Shown here piece after piece: positions 33,882 through 44,200 of a stretch of DNA of 64,000 bases. The translations under genes and the position numbers were made by a program. The stretch lies in assembly GCA_024811115.1 (NCBI GenBank), contig JAKOGH010000722.1, positions 248,001 to 312,000 on the forward strand. Direction: 5' to 3'. Position 1 is the first letter of the stretch. Every line of letters begins with the position of its first letter. Origin of the DNA: Terana coerulea. Lineage: Eukaryota > Basidiomycota > Agaricomycetes > Polyporales > Phanerochaetaceae. The notes under the pieces are model-generated. The model did not search any database and was not told where the DNA came from. It saw only the letters and a list, made by a program, of their open reading frames with translations.

Positions 33882-35172
33882 ATGGCCGCGTGCGGAGGTG
33901 CAATCAAGAGACAGACCGCTTCCGATGAGTCTCAGGGAGGTGGGACCAGCAAGAAGATGAAGTCGACGCAGGAAGTCGCGACTGCGAACACCACCGGGCT
34001 GCTTTCTCTGCCAGTAGATGTCTTCGAAACCATCTACGACGCGCTTCTTGAGGATTCACGTCTCATCTCTCGGGAAGACGTGCTGGCCAACGCTCCCCAT
34101 CTCGACGAGAAGTTCCAATACCGTTCCGATGTCCTCCGTCCGTTGACACAGACCTGCCATGCCCTTCGCGCTGCGTGTCTTTCCAAGATATTATGAGCAC
34201 GTCGAGGCGTGCGTTTGTCGCGGAAAACGGGTCTGGTATAGGCAGCTGTCGGAGCGCCTGGAGGCAACGTCCAAGATGCTGCAGCAGTGTCCGTCGCTTG
34301 CTGTTCTTGTCAGGTATGTACGCTCAAATCCTATCCTTCTCTGTATACGACTGAGCGGTCTATAAGAGTCGCTACTGTGAGCTTGACACGTTGCTCGACG
34401 TCCACCGTTCTGCCAGCATTCGCCGCATGTCTCAAGGCTCTTCCCAACCTGCACACCCTCCGTATCATGCACGCACATTCGCAAATGACTACAGCGTTGA
34501 AAGCGGCCTTTCGAGAAGATGTCGTTTCCTCAGATACGGACAATCATCTTGCCTTCGTGTGCTCATAATGTCCTGCGCGCGTGTCCAGAGATTCGGGATT
34601 TAACCTGTAACGAGGAGCCCGACGGTTCCAAGCTGCTTTCTGCAATGACGAAGTCGTCTCAGAAGGTTGAAATCCTAGCTGGAATATTTATCCAGTCTTG
34701 CACTATCAAGCGTTTGTCTTAACTGCTTACTTGCGTCTTCCTTTGTTGATTAATCTATATGTTCTCTAGGATTGGTCAAAGCTGCGCCGAAATTGCGAGC
34801 GGTACATGCCAAGGACCATGATGACGTAAGTGCTACTGTGGGACACCCCTGGGGCATACGCACCTCCATTCAAATCCCAAATTGCAGATTCTCGCTCTCG
34901 CCAACTTCAAGCTGCTCGACACCATCTACCTTCACATCAGGGCGGATAAACGACGAAGCAATGATATTCCCTTTGATCTAGAGGCCTGCGTCAGCTCTAC
35001 ATCTCGCTGCGTGTTGGACGCTAGGACTGTCTTGAAGGGCAAGACCGACGGAGTCCCGAAGGTACTGGAAGTAATATACTATGTCCGAGACTTCGACAAC
35101 GGCAAGAGCGTCTGGGAGAATAGGGAACGGCCGCAGTGGAAGGTTGCGCGAAAAATCAAAGAAGAGCCCTAG
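33882..35172 (+). CDS. F-box-like protein, tandem copy 2
   Basis: Paralogue of the gene at 32302, with the same exon plan. N-terminal region TASDESQGGGTSKKMKSTQE, then LLSLPVDVFETIYDALLEDS and LTQTCHALRAACLS. Continuation in other frames is obvious against copy 1: RYYEHVEACVCRGKRVWYRQ, then LPNLHTLRIMHAHSQMTTAL, then IRTIILPSCAHNVLRACPEI, ending KVARKIKEEP. One-base slips near 34185 (extra A in a CCAAG context) and 34512 (extra C in TTTCGAG) break the frame. Copy 1 is uninterrupted at both sites. Either this copy is decaying or these are assembly indels like those elsewhere in the window. Confidence 0.62.
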
Positions 35173-35755
35173 GTTCATGATGTTCATCGACATGGCATGC
35201 GCCAACATTACTATTGGACGGGTGCCGCAAGAGGCATTGATGCTGTGCAAGGTACTACAATATTTCTGGTAATCCGCCTATTGTATACCTCACTATTATA
35301 GAATTCTGTGATATTCTTTGGCATTATTCAGCAAGTTTGGAGGCTCAGGTGCTCGGTGTATGGTGAGTATTCCACGGAGCGTAAGTCTGCCAGGCGTAGA
35401 ACAGGCGTCCCACGTCGTAGCCTGGTCTGATTTTCCTGATCGCACGTCACGTCCAGACAGATTGACTCACGGCGCATTCTCATTGCACACAGCTTTCGCA
35501 GTGATGGATGCCCCGGATGTAAAGGCAGCGTAATGCGGAGTTACGCGCTGATAGTCGCGCAGCAGATATGCACAGTATAAGAACCGGGTTACTTCAATGT
35601 TTTCGAGCAGCAACAGAGCTGGTCTCTTTCTAGGCACAGGCTGGTGAGCTGGCCGACTGCTCTATTCTTCTCTCAGGAATTTTTGCTCACAAGCTGCGAT
35701 GTAGTCCTCAATCCCAGAAATCGCCTACACTGAACTTGCACGCATTCTTGGAAAA
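35173..35755. other. Duplicated promoter region of secreted protein A
   Basis: About 580 bp upstream of gene A. From about 35325 on it is clearly similar to 36465-36900 upstream of gene B, so the duplication includes the promoter. A TATAAGA element at 35576-35582 and a GTGAGC possible 5' UTR intron donor near 35646 are kept in both. Confidence 0.6.
35576..35582 (+). promoter_or_regulatory. TATA-like box of secreted protein A
   Basis: TATAAGA inside a block conserved with the copy upstream of gene B (36714-36720). Confidence 0.5.
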
Positions 35756-36208
35756 ATGCATTTTGCCACTATCGCGACGTTGTGCGTCATCGCTACAGCA
35801 GGCTGCAGCTCAGCATTGCCAATCGCCTCGCCCGTCCCTGTACCCATCGACGCCGATTCCTTGCCGGCTTCCTTGAAGAACCGTCCTGGGGGTGGGAAGA
35901 CAGCGGCATACGCCGCAGGCGCACCGCCCGTCAATCCCGTTATCCAGAACCTGTGGACAACTTGGTGGTCCCGCCGCTCGAATGACCATCTGGAAGCAAG
36001 GTACGTCCCGGCGCAACCTTCAAGTTACCGAGTATATCGCACCAATATGCTGACACGCACTGTACTTGCTAGTCGCACAACAATCCGAGGTAGTCAGGTG
36101 TTAGCTGACGTGCCAATGTTGGCAGCTTCTCCACAAACAGAGAGTATATCTTCGGGCTTTGCGGGTGCTCCGCAAGTTGACCCCCACTTTGCGAGGGCTT
36201 TGTGGTGA
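35756..36208 (+). CDS. Small secreted protein A with twin AGAP...W motifs
   Basis: No family recognised. About 126 residues after splicing. Signal peptide MHFATIATLCVIATAGCSSA, a Pro-rich stretch (SPVPVPIDADSLP), then GGGKTAAYAAGAPPVNPVIQ continuing NLWTTWW, then SRRSN. The C-terminus is GFAGAPQVDPHFARALW and stop. The two underlying motifs share AGAP-x-V-[ND]-P-x-[IF]-x3-[LA]-W. An intron at 36001-36072 (GTACGT..CTAG) is inferred from gene B. It is 72 nt with no in-frame stop, so the unspliced frame is also open. The Arg-Arg between the motifs could be a Kex2-type site. Gene B downstream is a tandem paralogue. Secreted peptide precursor, effector or wall peptide are all possible. Function unknown. 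Confidence 0.68.
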   Translation: MHFATIATLCVIATAGCSSALPIASPVPVPIDADSLPASLKNRPGGGKTAAYAAGAPPVNPVIQNLWTTWWSRRSNDHLEARYVPAQPSSYRVYRTNMLTRTVLASRTTIRGSQVLADVPMLAASPQTESISSGFAGAPQVDPHFARALW

Positions 36209-36900
36209 AAGAGCTTGTAAGTCGTGTCATAGCCGTCTTGCCTCGTTGAATGCTGACATTCTGCAGAGGGCGGCGTTGACAATCGTCCAGTGGGCTTGGG
36301 GGCTCGGGTGCTCGGCGTATGCTGACACCGCGGACACCATCGACTTTCAGACAGCCGAAAAGTCGGACTTCGGGACCATCACATGACGTCGTTATTGCCA
36401 TATACATATGGAAGGTGACTGGCGCAAATTCCAACTTTCCTTGAGATTTTTTGCCACTTTTTGCAGGACCGAAAGTTGGTGGTGCCTCCAGTGCTCATGA
36501 GTATATCACGGAGTGTAAGTGCTTATGCCAGGGGTCGAATAGGCGTCACACGTCCGCGTCATAGTTTGCTCTGATTTTCCTGATCGCGCATCATATCCAG
36601 CCAGGTCCATTCTCATTGCCACAGCTTTCGCAGTGATCGACGCTCCCGTTGTGATGCCGGTATACTAAGCACGGGCTCACGCGCTGATAGCTGCGCAGCA
36701 GATCCTTACACAGTATAAGAGCCGGGTTGCTTCAATGCTTTCGAACAACATCAGAGCTGGTCTCTTTCCAGGCACAGGCTGGTGAGTTGACCGACCGCTC
36801 TTCTCCAGTCCAGAGACTTTCTACTCACCAGTGGTATTGCAACCCTTGATACTTCCCATCACTAACAATCACCCACGCCGGACTTGCGCACCATCCCTGA
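36209..36900. other. Duplicated flank between secreted proteins A and B
   Basis: About 690 bp. It begins with a likely 3' UTR intron of gene A (GTAAGT donor at 36217, 8 nt after the stop, acceptor near 36275) and continues into the duplicated promoter of gene B, with TATAAGA at 36714-36720. Confidence 0.55.
36714..36720 (+). promoter_or_regulatory. TATA-like box of secreted protein B
   Basis: TATAAGA, about 180 nt before the ATG at 36901, in a block shared with gene A. Confidence 0.5.
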
Positions 36901-37334
36901 ATGCATTTCGCCACTGCCACGACGTTCTGCATCCTTGCCGCGGCGGGCTGCAGCTTAGCACTGCCGGTCACCGTACCCGAGCCGGCGCCCCTCGACGCCG
37001 GTTCCTTGACCTCTTTTTCGAAGCACCTGTCCGGGGGCGGAAAGACGGCGGCGTACGGCGCAGGCGCACCGTCCGTCGACCCTGCCATCCAGAATCTCTG
37101 GACAAGCTGGTGGGGACGTCGCTCGAACGGCCGTTCTGAGGCGAGGTATGGCTTGGCACAGCCTTCACGGTCTGTAGCGGTGTTCTGACACGCGTGCCTT
37201 ACAGTCCCACGCCGACAAGAGTTTCCGATATTTTAGCCCATGCGGTAGCAGATCCCCCGCTACCCACCAGTATATCATCAAGCTTCGCGGGTGCTCCGCA
37301 AATTGACCCCAGCTTTGTGCAGTCTTTCTGGTGA
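36901..37334 (+). CDS. Small secreted protein B with twin AGAP...W motifs
   Basis: Tandem paralogue of protein A, about 124 residues. Signal peptide MHFATATTFCILAAAGCSLA, Pro-rich segment (VPEPAPLDAGSL), then GGGKTAAYGAGAPSVDPAIQ continuing NLWTSWW, then GRRSN. An intron at 37146-37204 (GTATGG..ACAG) must be removed, because the unspliced frame hits a stop. It splits a Ser codon exactly as in gene A. Exon 2 ends SSSFAGAPQIDPSFVQSFW and stop. Both AGAP motifs and the Arg-Arg are kept, while the region between them and the Pro-rich part have diverged from A. A GTAAGT lies 8 nt after the stop, as in A. The conservation pattern points to the motifs as the functional part. Function unknown. Confidence 0.68.
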
Positions 37335-38263
37335 ACGAGATCGTAAGTCCTGTCAGCTGTGTTACTTTTTTTAAAATTGGATACTCACATTTCACGCAGT
37401 AATCCAATCAGTGGACAGGCATTGAGGATCAACAATGCAAATCGTCTGACTTGCGCTGTGCAATCTTACCGTACAGACTGACCCTATGCATATACACGTA
37501 CTACTATGCTCGTGAGGAATGATTATGTTAACAGAGGTGCCTTCGCTTCGCTCCGGGGAGTGGCCCAGCTTGGCGTTGGGTTAAGGTGACGTTGGGCGAG
37601 GGTGCCTGCTACGCATACGAGGGTGCCGGCTGCGAGGGTGCCGGCAGTGAGGGCGCCGGCTGCAAAGCGCTAGTACTTACTACGACTACGGCTGTATACT
37701 AACACCACGACTGCGGCTGAAATAAACTAAATACATAAAGCAGTGCCGCTGCCTGTAAAACTGGTGAGATTCAGTCGGTATATATATGCACCAGAAAGTG
37801 TAGGAGACGAGTAAGTACTTGCCCAAAAATGATAGAAGCGGCGGGCCTGACCGGAATGCCAGACATCGGCAGAGGCTGCGAGGGTTAGGACGAGTAAGAC
37901 GGACCATGGCGCGGAGCAGCAAGGATGGAATGACCCGGAATCCGTGATACGAATTGCGGGGGCGGGTAAATCGGAGAGAGGTCAGTAAACGTACTTATAC
38001 TACGTACTGCAGAGGGGACACGCCCCAGGTGAGTCAGTGCGGAATTGAAGGCTTTTGTTACTTTGGTGCCATAATTTATATATATGAGTGATCAAACAAC
38101 CATGTCCCCTCACAACAACCGTCTTTCTACTCCATGTATGAATGTACATCTTCTATGCCACACAGTCTATCTGAGGTGTCGTACATGTACAAAGCGAGAA
38201 CAATTGTGATTATGTTGGCATAGGATACAGGTTCGCTCGAGCCGGCCCCACGAAATTCAGCGC
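37335..38263. other. Intergenic with a short GC-rich tandem repeat
   Basis: About 930 bp between gene B and the 3' end of the CYP505 gene. It holds a likely 3' UTR intron of gene B (donor at 37343), the repeat at 37598-37663 and an AT-rich tail. No coding sequence recognised. Confidence 0.55.
37598..37663. repeat. Imperfect tandem repeat, unit about 15 bp
   Basis: Four imperfect copies of a unit like GAGGGTGCCGGCTGC, the first with a 6-nt insertion. A small minisatellite in intergenic DNA. Confidence 0.6.
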
Positions 38264-41200
38264 TTATTCGAAGACATCCGTAGCAAACCTCTCGGAAACT
38301 ACAGTGTTGAAGTACTCCTTTGCTTTCTCCACGTCGTCAAAGTGATTCTGGGCTTGGATGATCTCAACCAGCTTTTCCTTGACGGCAATCGCCATCTTGC
38401 CAGACCCGCAGACATAGAGCTGGTGCGTAAGTCGTCAGTACCTTGTTCCTACAATATCAGCGGAGTTACTGACCTTAGCCCCGGACTGCCACGCCGAGAC
38501 GACATCAGCACGGTCATGCCAGATACGACTGTAAATGGGGTATTGATGAGTTGCAAATCTCAAACCTAGGAGATGGTAGGCTCACTCTTGCACGTATTTG
38601 CAGCCGGCCGACTCTTCGGTTGCCCTCGAGAACGCTGGCCTCACGTCGACGACACCCAGGTCGACCCAAGTTTTTAGGTCGGAATCCGAGTACAAGTAAT
38701 CCTGCACTGGGGAACGGCATCCGAAGAAGAGAGTACTCTTCGCGACCGCCCTGCCAGACGCCTTCTGGATCGCCCGCTCCTGCAGGAACCCGCGCATCGG
38801 CGCGAGGCCAGAGCCGGCGCAGAACATCACGAGCGGAACTGAGAGGTCCGTCGGCGGGTGGAACGCGGCGTGCGACGGGCGGACCGCGAGCTGCACCTTG
38901 TCGTGCGCACGCAGCTCGGCGAGGAACGTCGACGCGACCCCGAGGAAGGGCTCGCTGCGCCCCGAGATCGCGGGGGCCTCGAGCACGCTGATCGTGAGCG
39001 AGACACGCTGCGCGTCGGCGAGCGGCGAGGAGGAGATGGAGTACTGCCGGACGCGCATGCTCGGGAGCAGCTGCAGGAACGCGCCGAAGGAGAGCTGGAT
39101 CTGCGGGTAGTCCTCCAGGATGTCCAGGACGCTGAGGCGCTTTGCAAGGACCTTCTCCGTGTACGCGCTGGCCAACTCGGTCAGAGCGGTCTCCGCACCG
39201 CTGGACTTGGCCGCGTCGATTAGGACCCGTAGATCCCGAGTCGTGGCTGGTTGCGACAGCTCGACGTAGCCGCTCAGGAGCGTAAAGACATTGATGGGAC
39301 GTCCTGTAGGAAGTGGAGATGGTCCTGCTGTACTGATAGTAATCTATTGGTCTCTTGTCAGCAAGGTATACGAGTTAAATATTCATGTGCTGACCTCTTG
39401 CTCGCCCAACAAGCCGAAGCGGGCAAGTGCTCGCCGTACATCTCGCTGTGGGTTGACGGGAAGACTATAAAAGAGGTGAGTATTACATTATTACAAAAGA
39501 GTAGCTCACGTACATGGCGAGATAGTCTCCGCTGCGATAGGTGACCCCTTCGGGCAATTGGAACTCTGTTATTTATAAGCATTGTACTTTTGATCATCTT
39601 AGCGTTAAACACCTACCGATATGTCTCTTCACCGGTGCGTCGGGGTGTGTAAGAATCTTATTCTCCACGACCGTCCCCAGTGAAGCTGCAGCTTGGCGCA
39701 GGATGGCCGCCCTATTGGACCCCGCGTCAACAGTCGTCACCTGGATTCCTCCATCCATATCCTCAGATCCCGCCGTTCCGTAAGCCTGCCATCCTAATGA
39801 GCCGGCCGCGCATCACACTCAACCAAGCTGGGCGTACCTTCTCAAGCGCCTCCCATAGCCCCGATTCCCATTTGTCGAAACCCTCGAACAGATCTCCGGA
39901 GCCCGCATCGCCGGCACCGCGGTTCACAAGCCGCTTGCCACCATGCTCAGCCACAACTTCGTCAACTAGCGTGGGGATCCGCTGGTATGTCTGCACCCAG
40001 TCGCGGTTGCCGCAGCCGAACACCGCGAACGACACGTCTGCAAAGTCCTGGCCCTTGACCGTGGAGAGCCACTCGACAAAGTGCGCGGCATTGTCAGCGG
40101 GTTGTCCTGATCAACGTTATATGACATGGCTGTATGCACCTGAGATAACTTCGCTTACCTTCGTACGACGCGGTGACAATGGCGATTGGGCCGTCGGATG
40201 GAAGGTGGCCTGCAGCAGAGTCCAACGTCCCGATAGTCGCTTTGAAGCCTACGGGATGCAGTTGAGCGAGGGTAAGTGAAGACTCATTCCATCACACTTA
40301 CCATGTCTTGCGGCATCCGAAGCGATTCTCTGCGCAAACACCTCCGACGTGCCCGTGTTTGAACCGTACAGCACATACATCGGCCTCTTCTCGCCACCCT
40401 TGCTCGCCGCCTCAACCGCCTCCGAGTCCTTTCCGTCCGGAGCGCCATGCGATTTGAGCAAGGTGGACGACGATGAGAACACAGGGACGATGCCCTTCTT
40501 GTCCGTACGCGGAATGGCGTGGATGTAGAAGTCGTGTGGCTTGATCGTCAGCGTCTGCTTCAAGTGCAAGTCGTACGACGGATCGTCCATGACGAATGTG
40601 AAGCGCTGCATGAGACACACCAGCGCGATTTGCGCTTCTTGCCAAGCGAACGGCCGGCCCTGTGTCGCTCAAGCGTAAGCCAGACATGGACATGCCAGCA
40701 AATTTGATGCTTACGATGCAGGCTCGCAGACCGTAGCCAAAGGGCTGCCACGACTCCGGCTACGCAAATTCAGTACTTGAAGGTACCAAGATTATCGGGG
40801 AACTCACCGGCATTACCTCGAATTTGCCGTCAAGCATTCGTTCAGGGCGGAACTCCTCAGCCTGCGCGAGTTGTTAGACGTTCGGGCAATTAACAACAAC
40901 AACAAAAAACGAGACCTACATCCTCACCCCAAACTTTCGGGTCCCGATGAACCATGTAGATAACACCGAAGATCACGACATCCTTCTCGACAGCATATTT
41001 TCCATTCGACAGCGTGATGTCCTCGTACGGCGCCATAGCACGCACAGGAGCTGGGGGCCCGAGGCGCATTGCTTCCCGCATGACGGCTGCACCACGTTCT
41101 TAGGAATGCATATAAAGGATAAAAGGCTGAGGTGCTTACCAATGAGATAGGGAAGCTTGTGGACGTCGTCAATTGTTATTGGGCGGTCTCCGATCATGGT

Positions 41201-44200
41201 GTCTACTTCTTCGCGCAGTTTCCGCATCGCTTCGGGATTCTTGAGGAGGTGATACATAATGAAAGTCAACATGCCTACAGCACACAGACGATGAGTCATT
41301 TTCCGCCGCTATATGTCTAATCACGTACCTGATGTTGTCTCATGGCCTGACAAATCGCATCGAGTTAAATAAGCAGCAACAAATGGTCATGGAGAGCTAC
41401 TTACCAGCAATAAGGAAAGTTAGAAGCTATAGTAGGGATGCATGAGCGAGAGAACTGTTTCGAGGTTACGGTGAAGACGTACGTTTCGTTTGATGTTGTC
41501 GTCCGACAACCCGAGGCCGGTCTCCTTGTCCTTGCCGGTCATCATCAGGTTAAGGATATCCTTCTTGTCGGTCGGATGCGCTTTGCGCTCTTCCAGGACT
41601 ATCATGGTGATCAAAGTCAGTCACAAACAGCAGGATGCGAAATAACGATCCATACTGTCGTCAACGTATTTCATCAGCACTTTCATGTCATGCTCATACT
41701 TCGCATTGCTACCTCTCATGAGGGAGTTCACAATGCCTGGTCTTTTGGCACGAAGGCCAGACTCGATGAGGAAGTCGCTCATGGCGGAGGCGAACGGATG
41801 CGGCCCGTCCTGCGAGCACGAAATTTGTAAAGTAGCGGATTAGGGTTCAACGACCAGCAGACGTACAATATAAAACGTGTTCATGCTGCGAGTCCCCAGA
41901 CGATTGTTGAGCTCGCGGGATAGGTTATATCGGAAAAAGGGAGACGTACCGGTAGGACATGGCGCATAATGAAATGGCTTCCAGTGTGAGCGCAGTGAAG
42001 TCATTAGCGGGGTCAATTTTGTAGTGTGGACCGAATCTACGTCGAGGATGGTCAGACCGGTGTGGAGATGGTATCGGGTTGGGGACTGGTAGTTGACGCG
42101 AACGAGTGGGGCGACGGTAGTGGAAGAGTGGCCGCGTAGGTATCTGGAAACAGAGTAATTAGCTTATAATTTGACCCTTCTTACCGGAACACAACGCGCG
42201 ACGAGGGAGACACCGGAAGGCGGTAACTCGGGGCGCCGTGCACAGGAGCGAAACTTGAAGAATGAACAGTTAGCTCGATGAACGGAAATACGCGACTCAC
42301 TTATCTCGTAGCCGACTCGTTGCCGACGGACTATAACTCAGGGGAAAACGACGGCGATGCGAAGTGATGCTTTTGTGGGGGAAACAAAGATGATTCCTCG
42401 AGACGTGAGGATGCCCTTTATATAATACACTGAAACATCCCGCTACCGTTCTCTCGGTCGGGAGTTCGCTTCGGAAACTCTGCGAAACTGAGAAAGAAGA
42501 ACATACTGGCGCGAAGACGTCCGAGAACGGAATGAGACCTAGTTCTGGATGCGGCATGTTGCGAAACCGTTGGCGCCGGGGGAAAGACACGCCGGTTCCT
42601 TCAGCTATGTCATGTTCAGACGGGCAATGACTCAGGGCTGGCGTAGAGACAGTGACACGGCTTATTTGCGTGCGCGAACCGCTGCCCTCGGAGCGCGAGC
42701 ACGGTCACTGTCCTGGCGTAGGCCCCTACGTCCCGTCTTCCCACGATCACGGCCGTCGGTCCCGTCGTTGTCCGCGAGAGATACAAGTGCATGAGAGAGA
42801 GGAGGAGGGATGAAAGACTAAATAAAGGAGTGATTAAAGAAACATTCACGATGCCTAGGGCTTCCTGAGCCGTCGAGCGAGGCGATTCGCGTGTGCGTGG
42901 TTCGAAATGCAAGTAGACGCGGACGAAAGCGGTCGTGGTGAGCGTCAAGGGTCCCGCCTGCCTAGTCGGGAATAATCGAATTTATGAGCTTTTCGTGCCT
43001 GCGCTAATCTCTACCACCACAAGTGGGGCAGGCTTTTAGTCTTGTCCTCAAGACCGTTCATGAAAGGATGGGAACATGTGCGAGAGAGGATGGAGGGAGG
43101 TGAAAAGAAATGCAATGGAATATAACGAATACGTAGCTGTCCCGGACTTAACGCCACCACGCCGAAATCCTTCTGTCTTGCGAGCATCTCCTTGAGATTG
43201 GTCTTGTAGCGAAGTGGCTCGTACTCCCAGGTGTTACCATCTTCGTACCACATGACATACTCATCATACCAGTAAATGTCGTGATTCGTCAGTTCCGTCC
43301 TGAGCATCGAGGAGCATGTCGTCGAAGTGGAGACGATGTTACGAACTCGACCGAGGTTGATGTCGTAGCCGGTATTCTGTGAAGCCAAGGTGCCGCAGAA
43401 GCTCGGTAGGATGGCGTCGTGACAGACATCGAACTTGTGCTGGCTTTCCGCCGTGATGGGCTCGAGAGTCGCGGCAAACGATTGGTGATCATCGCGGAAG
43501 TGGAAGACCTTGATCCGCGACCTGCAACGGCTTCTTTGAGTAAAGTACCATCAAGCTCACGAAGTGCATAGAACCAGACGGATAGCACTGGTGTACCACA
43601 TATGGTCCCGCCCCAGCCGTGAACGCCGCCTTTGTTACCATGCTGCGCCGTCCAACCAAGTCTCATGCACGGCGGACCCAAGTTCCCGGCTCCAGCTTCC
43701 CTTCACGAAGGCGTTGTCCTGCAGCACGATTACGATCGCCTGCTGCCCGCTGACGCACTCTCCTGGAGATGGTCCTCTGCTCGTCCGATATCCTCTTCGC
43801 TGACGTGCGAGCTGTTGCATGCGTAGAGCCAACAAGTCTTCTGTTGATTCGGACCTTCTCCCAGTCGGCGGACGGAACCACGCCTCGGTCGGAGATGTCG
43901 GCGAGGAGGGTGTGTTGACCGTAGGTGAGAAAGTAGGCGTGTAGTCGGTCGCCCGAGAGACAGTGGTGCGCTGCGCCCACAACGCTGCATGAACGTAGCG
44001 GGCCATTGCCGCTCATCCTTTCCGCAGGCCTTCATGATCGCTCTGAAAAGCGTCTGACCGTCTCGTTCAGCGACCGCGTTGCCTTCGGGACAGAGGGGGA
44101 GGGACCACCACCACGTTGTGCTCTTCCAGTAAGAGCTGCACCGCTCCTCTCATCTCTGGGCCTCCATCGCATCGGACCACTGGAATGCAGCCGAACCTGC

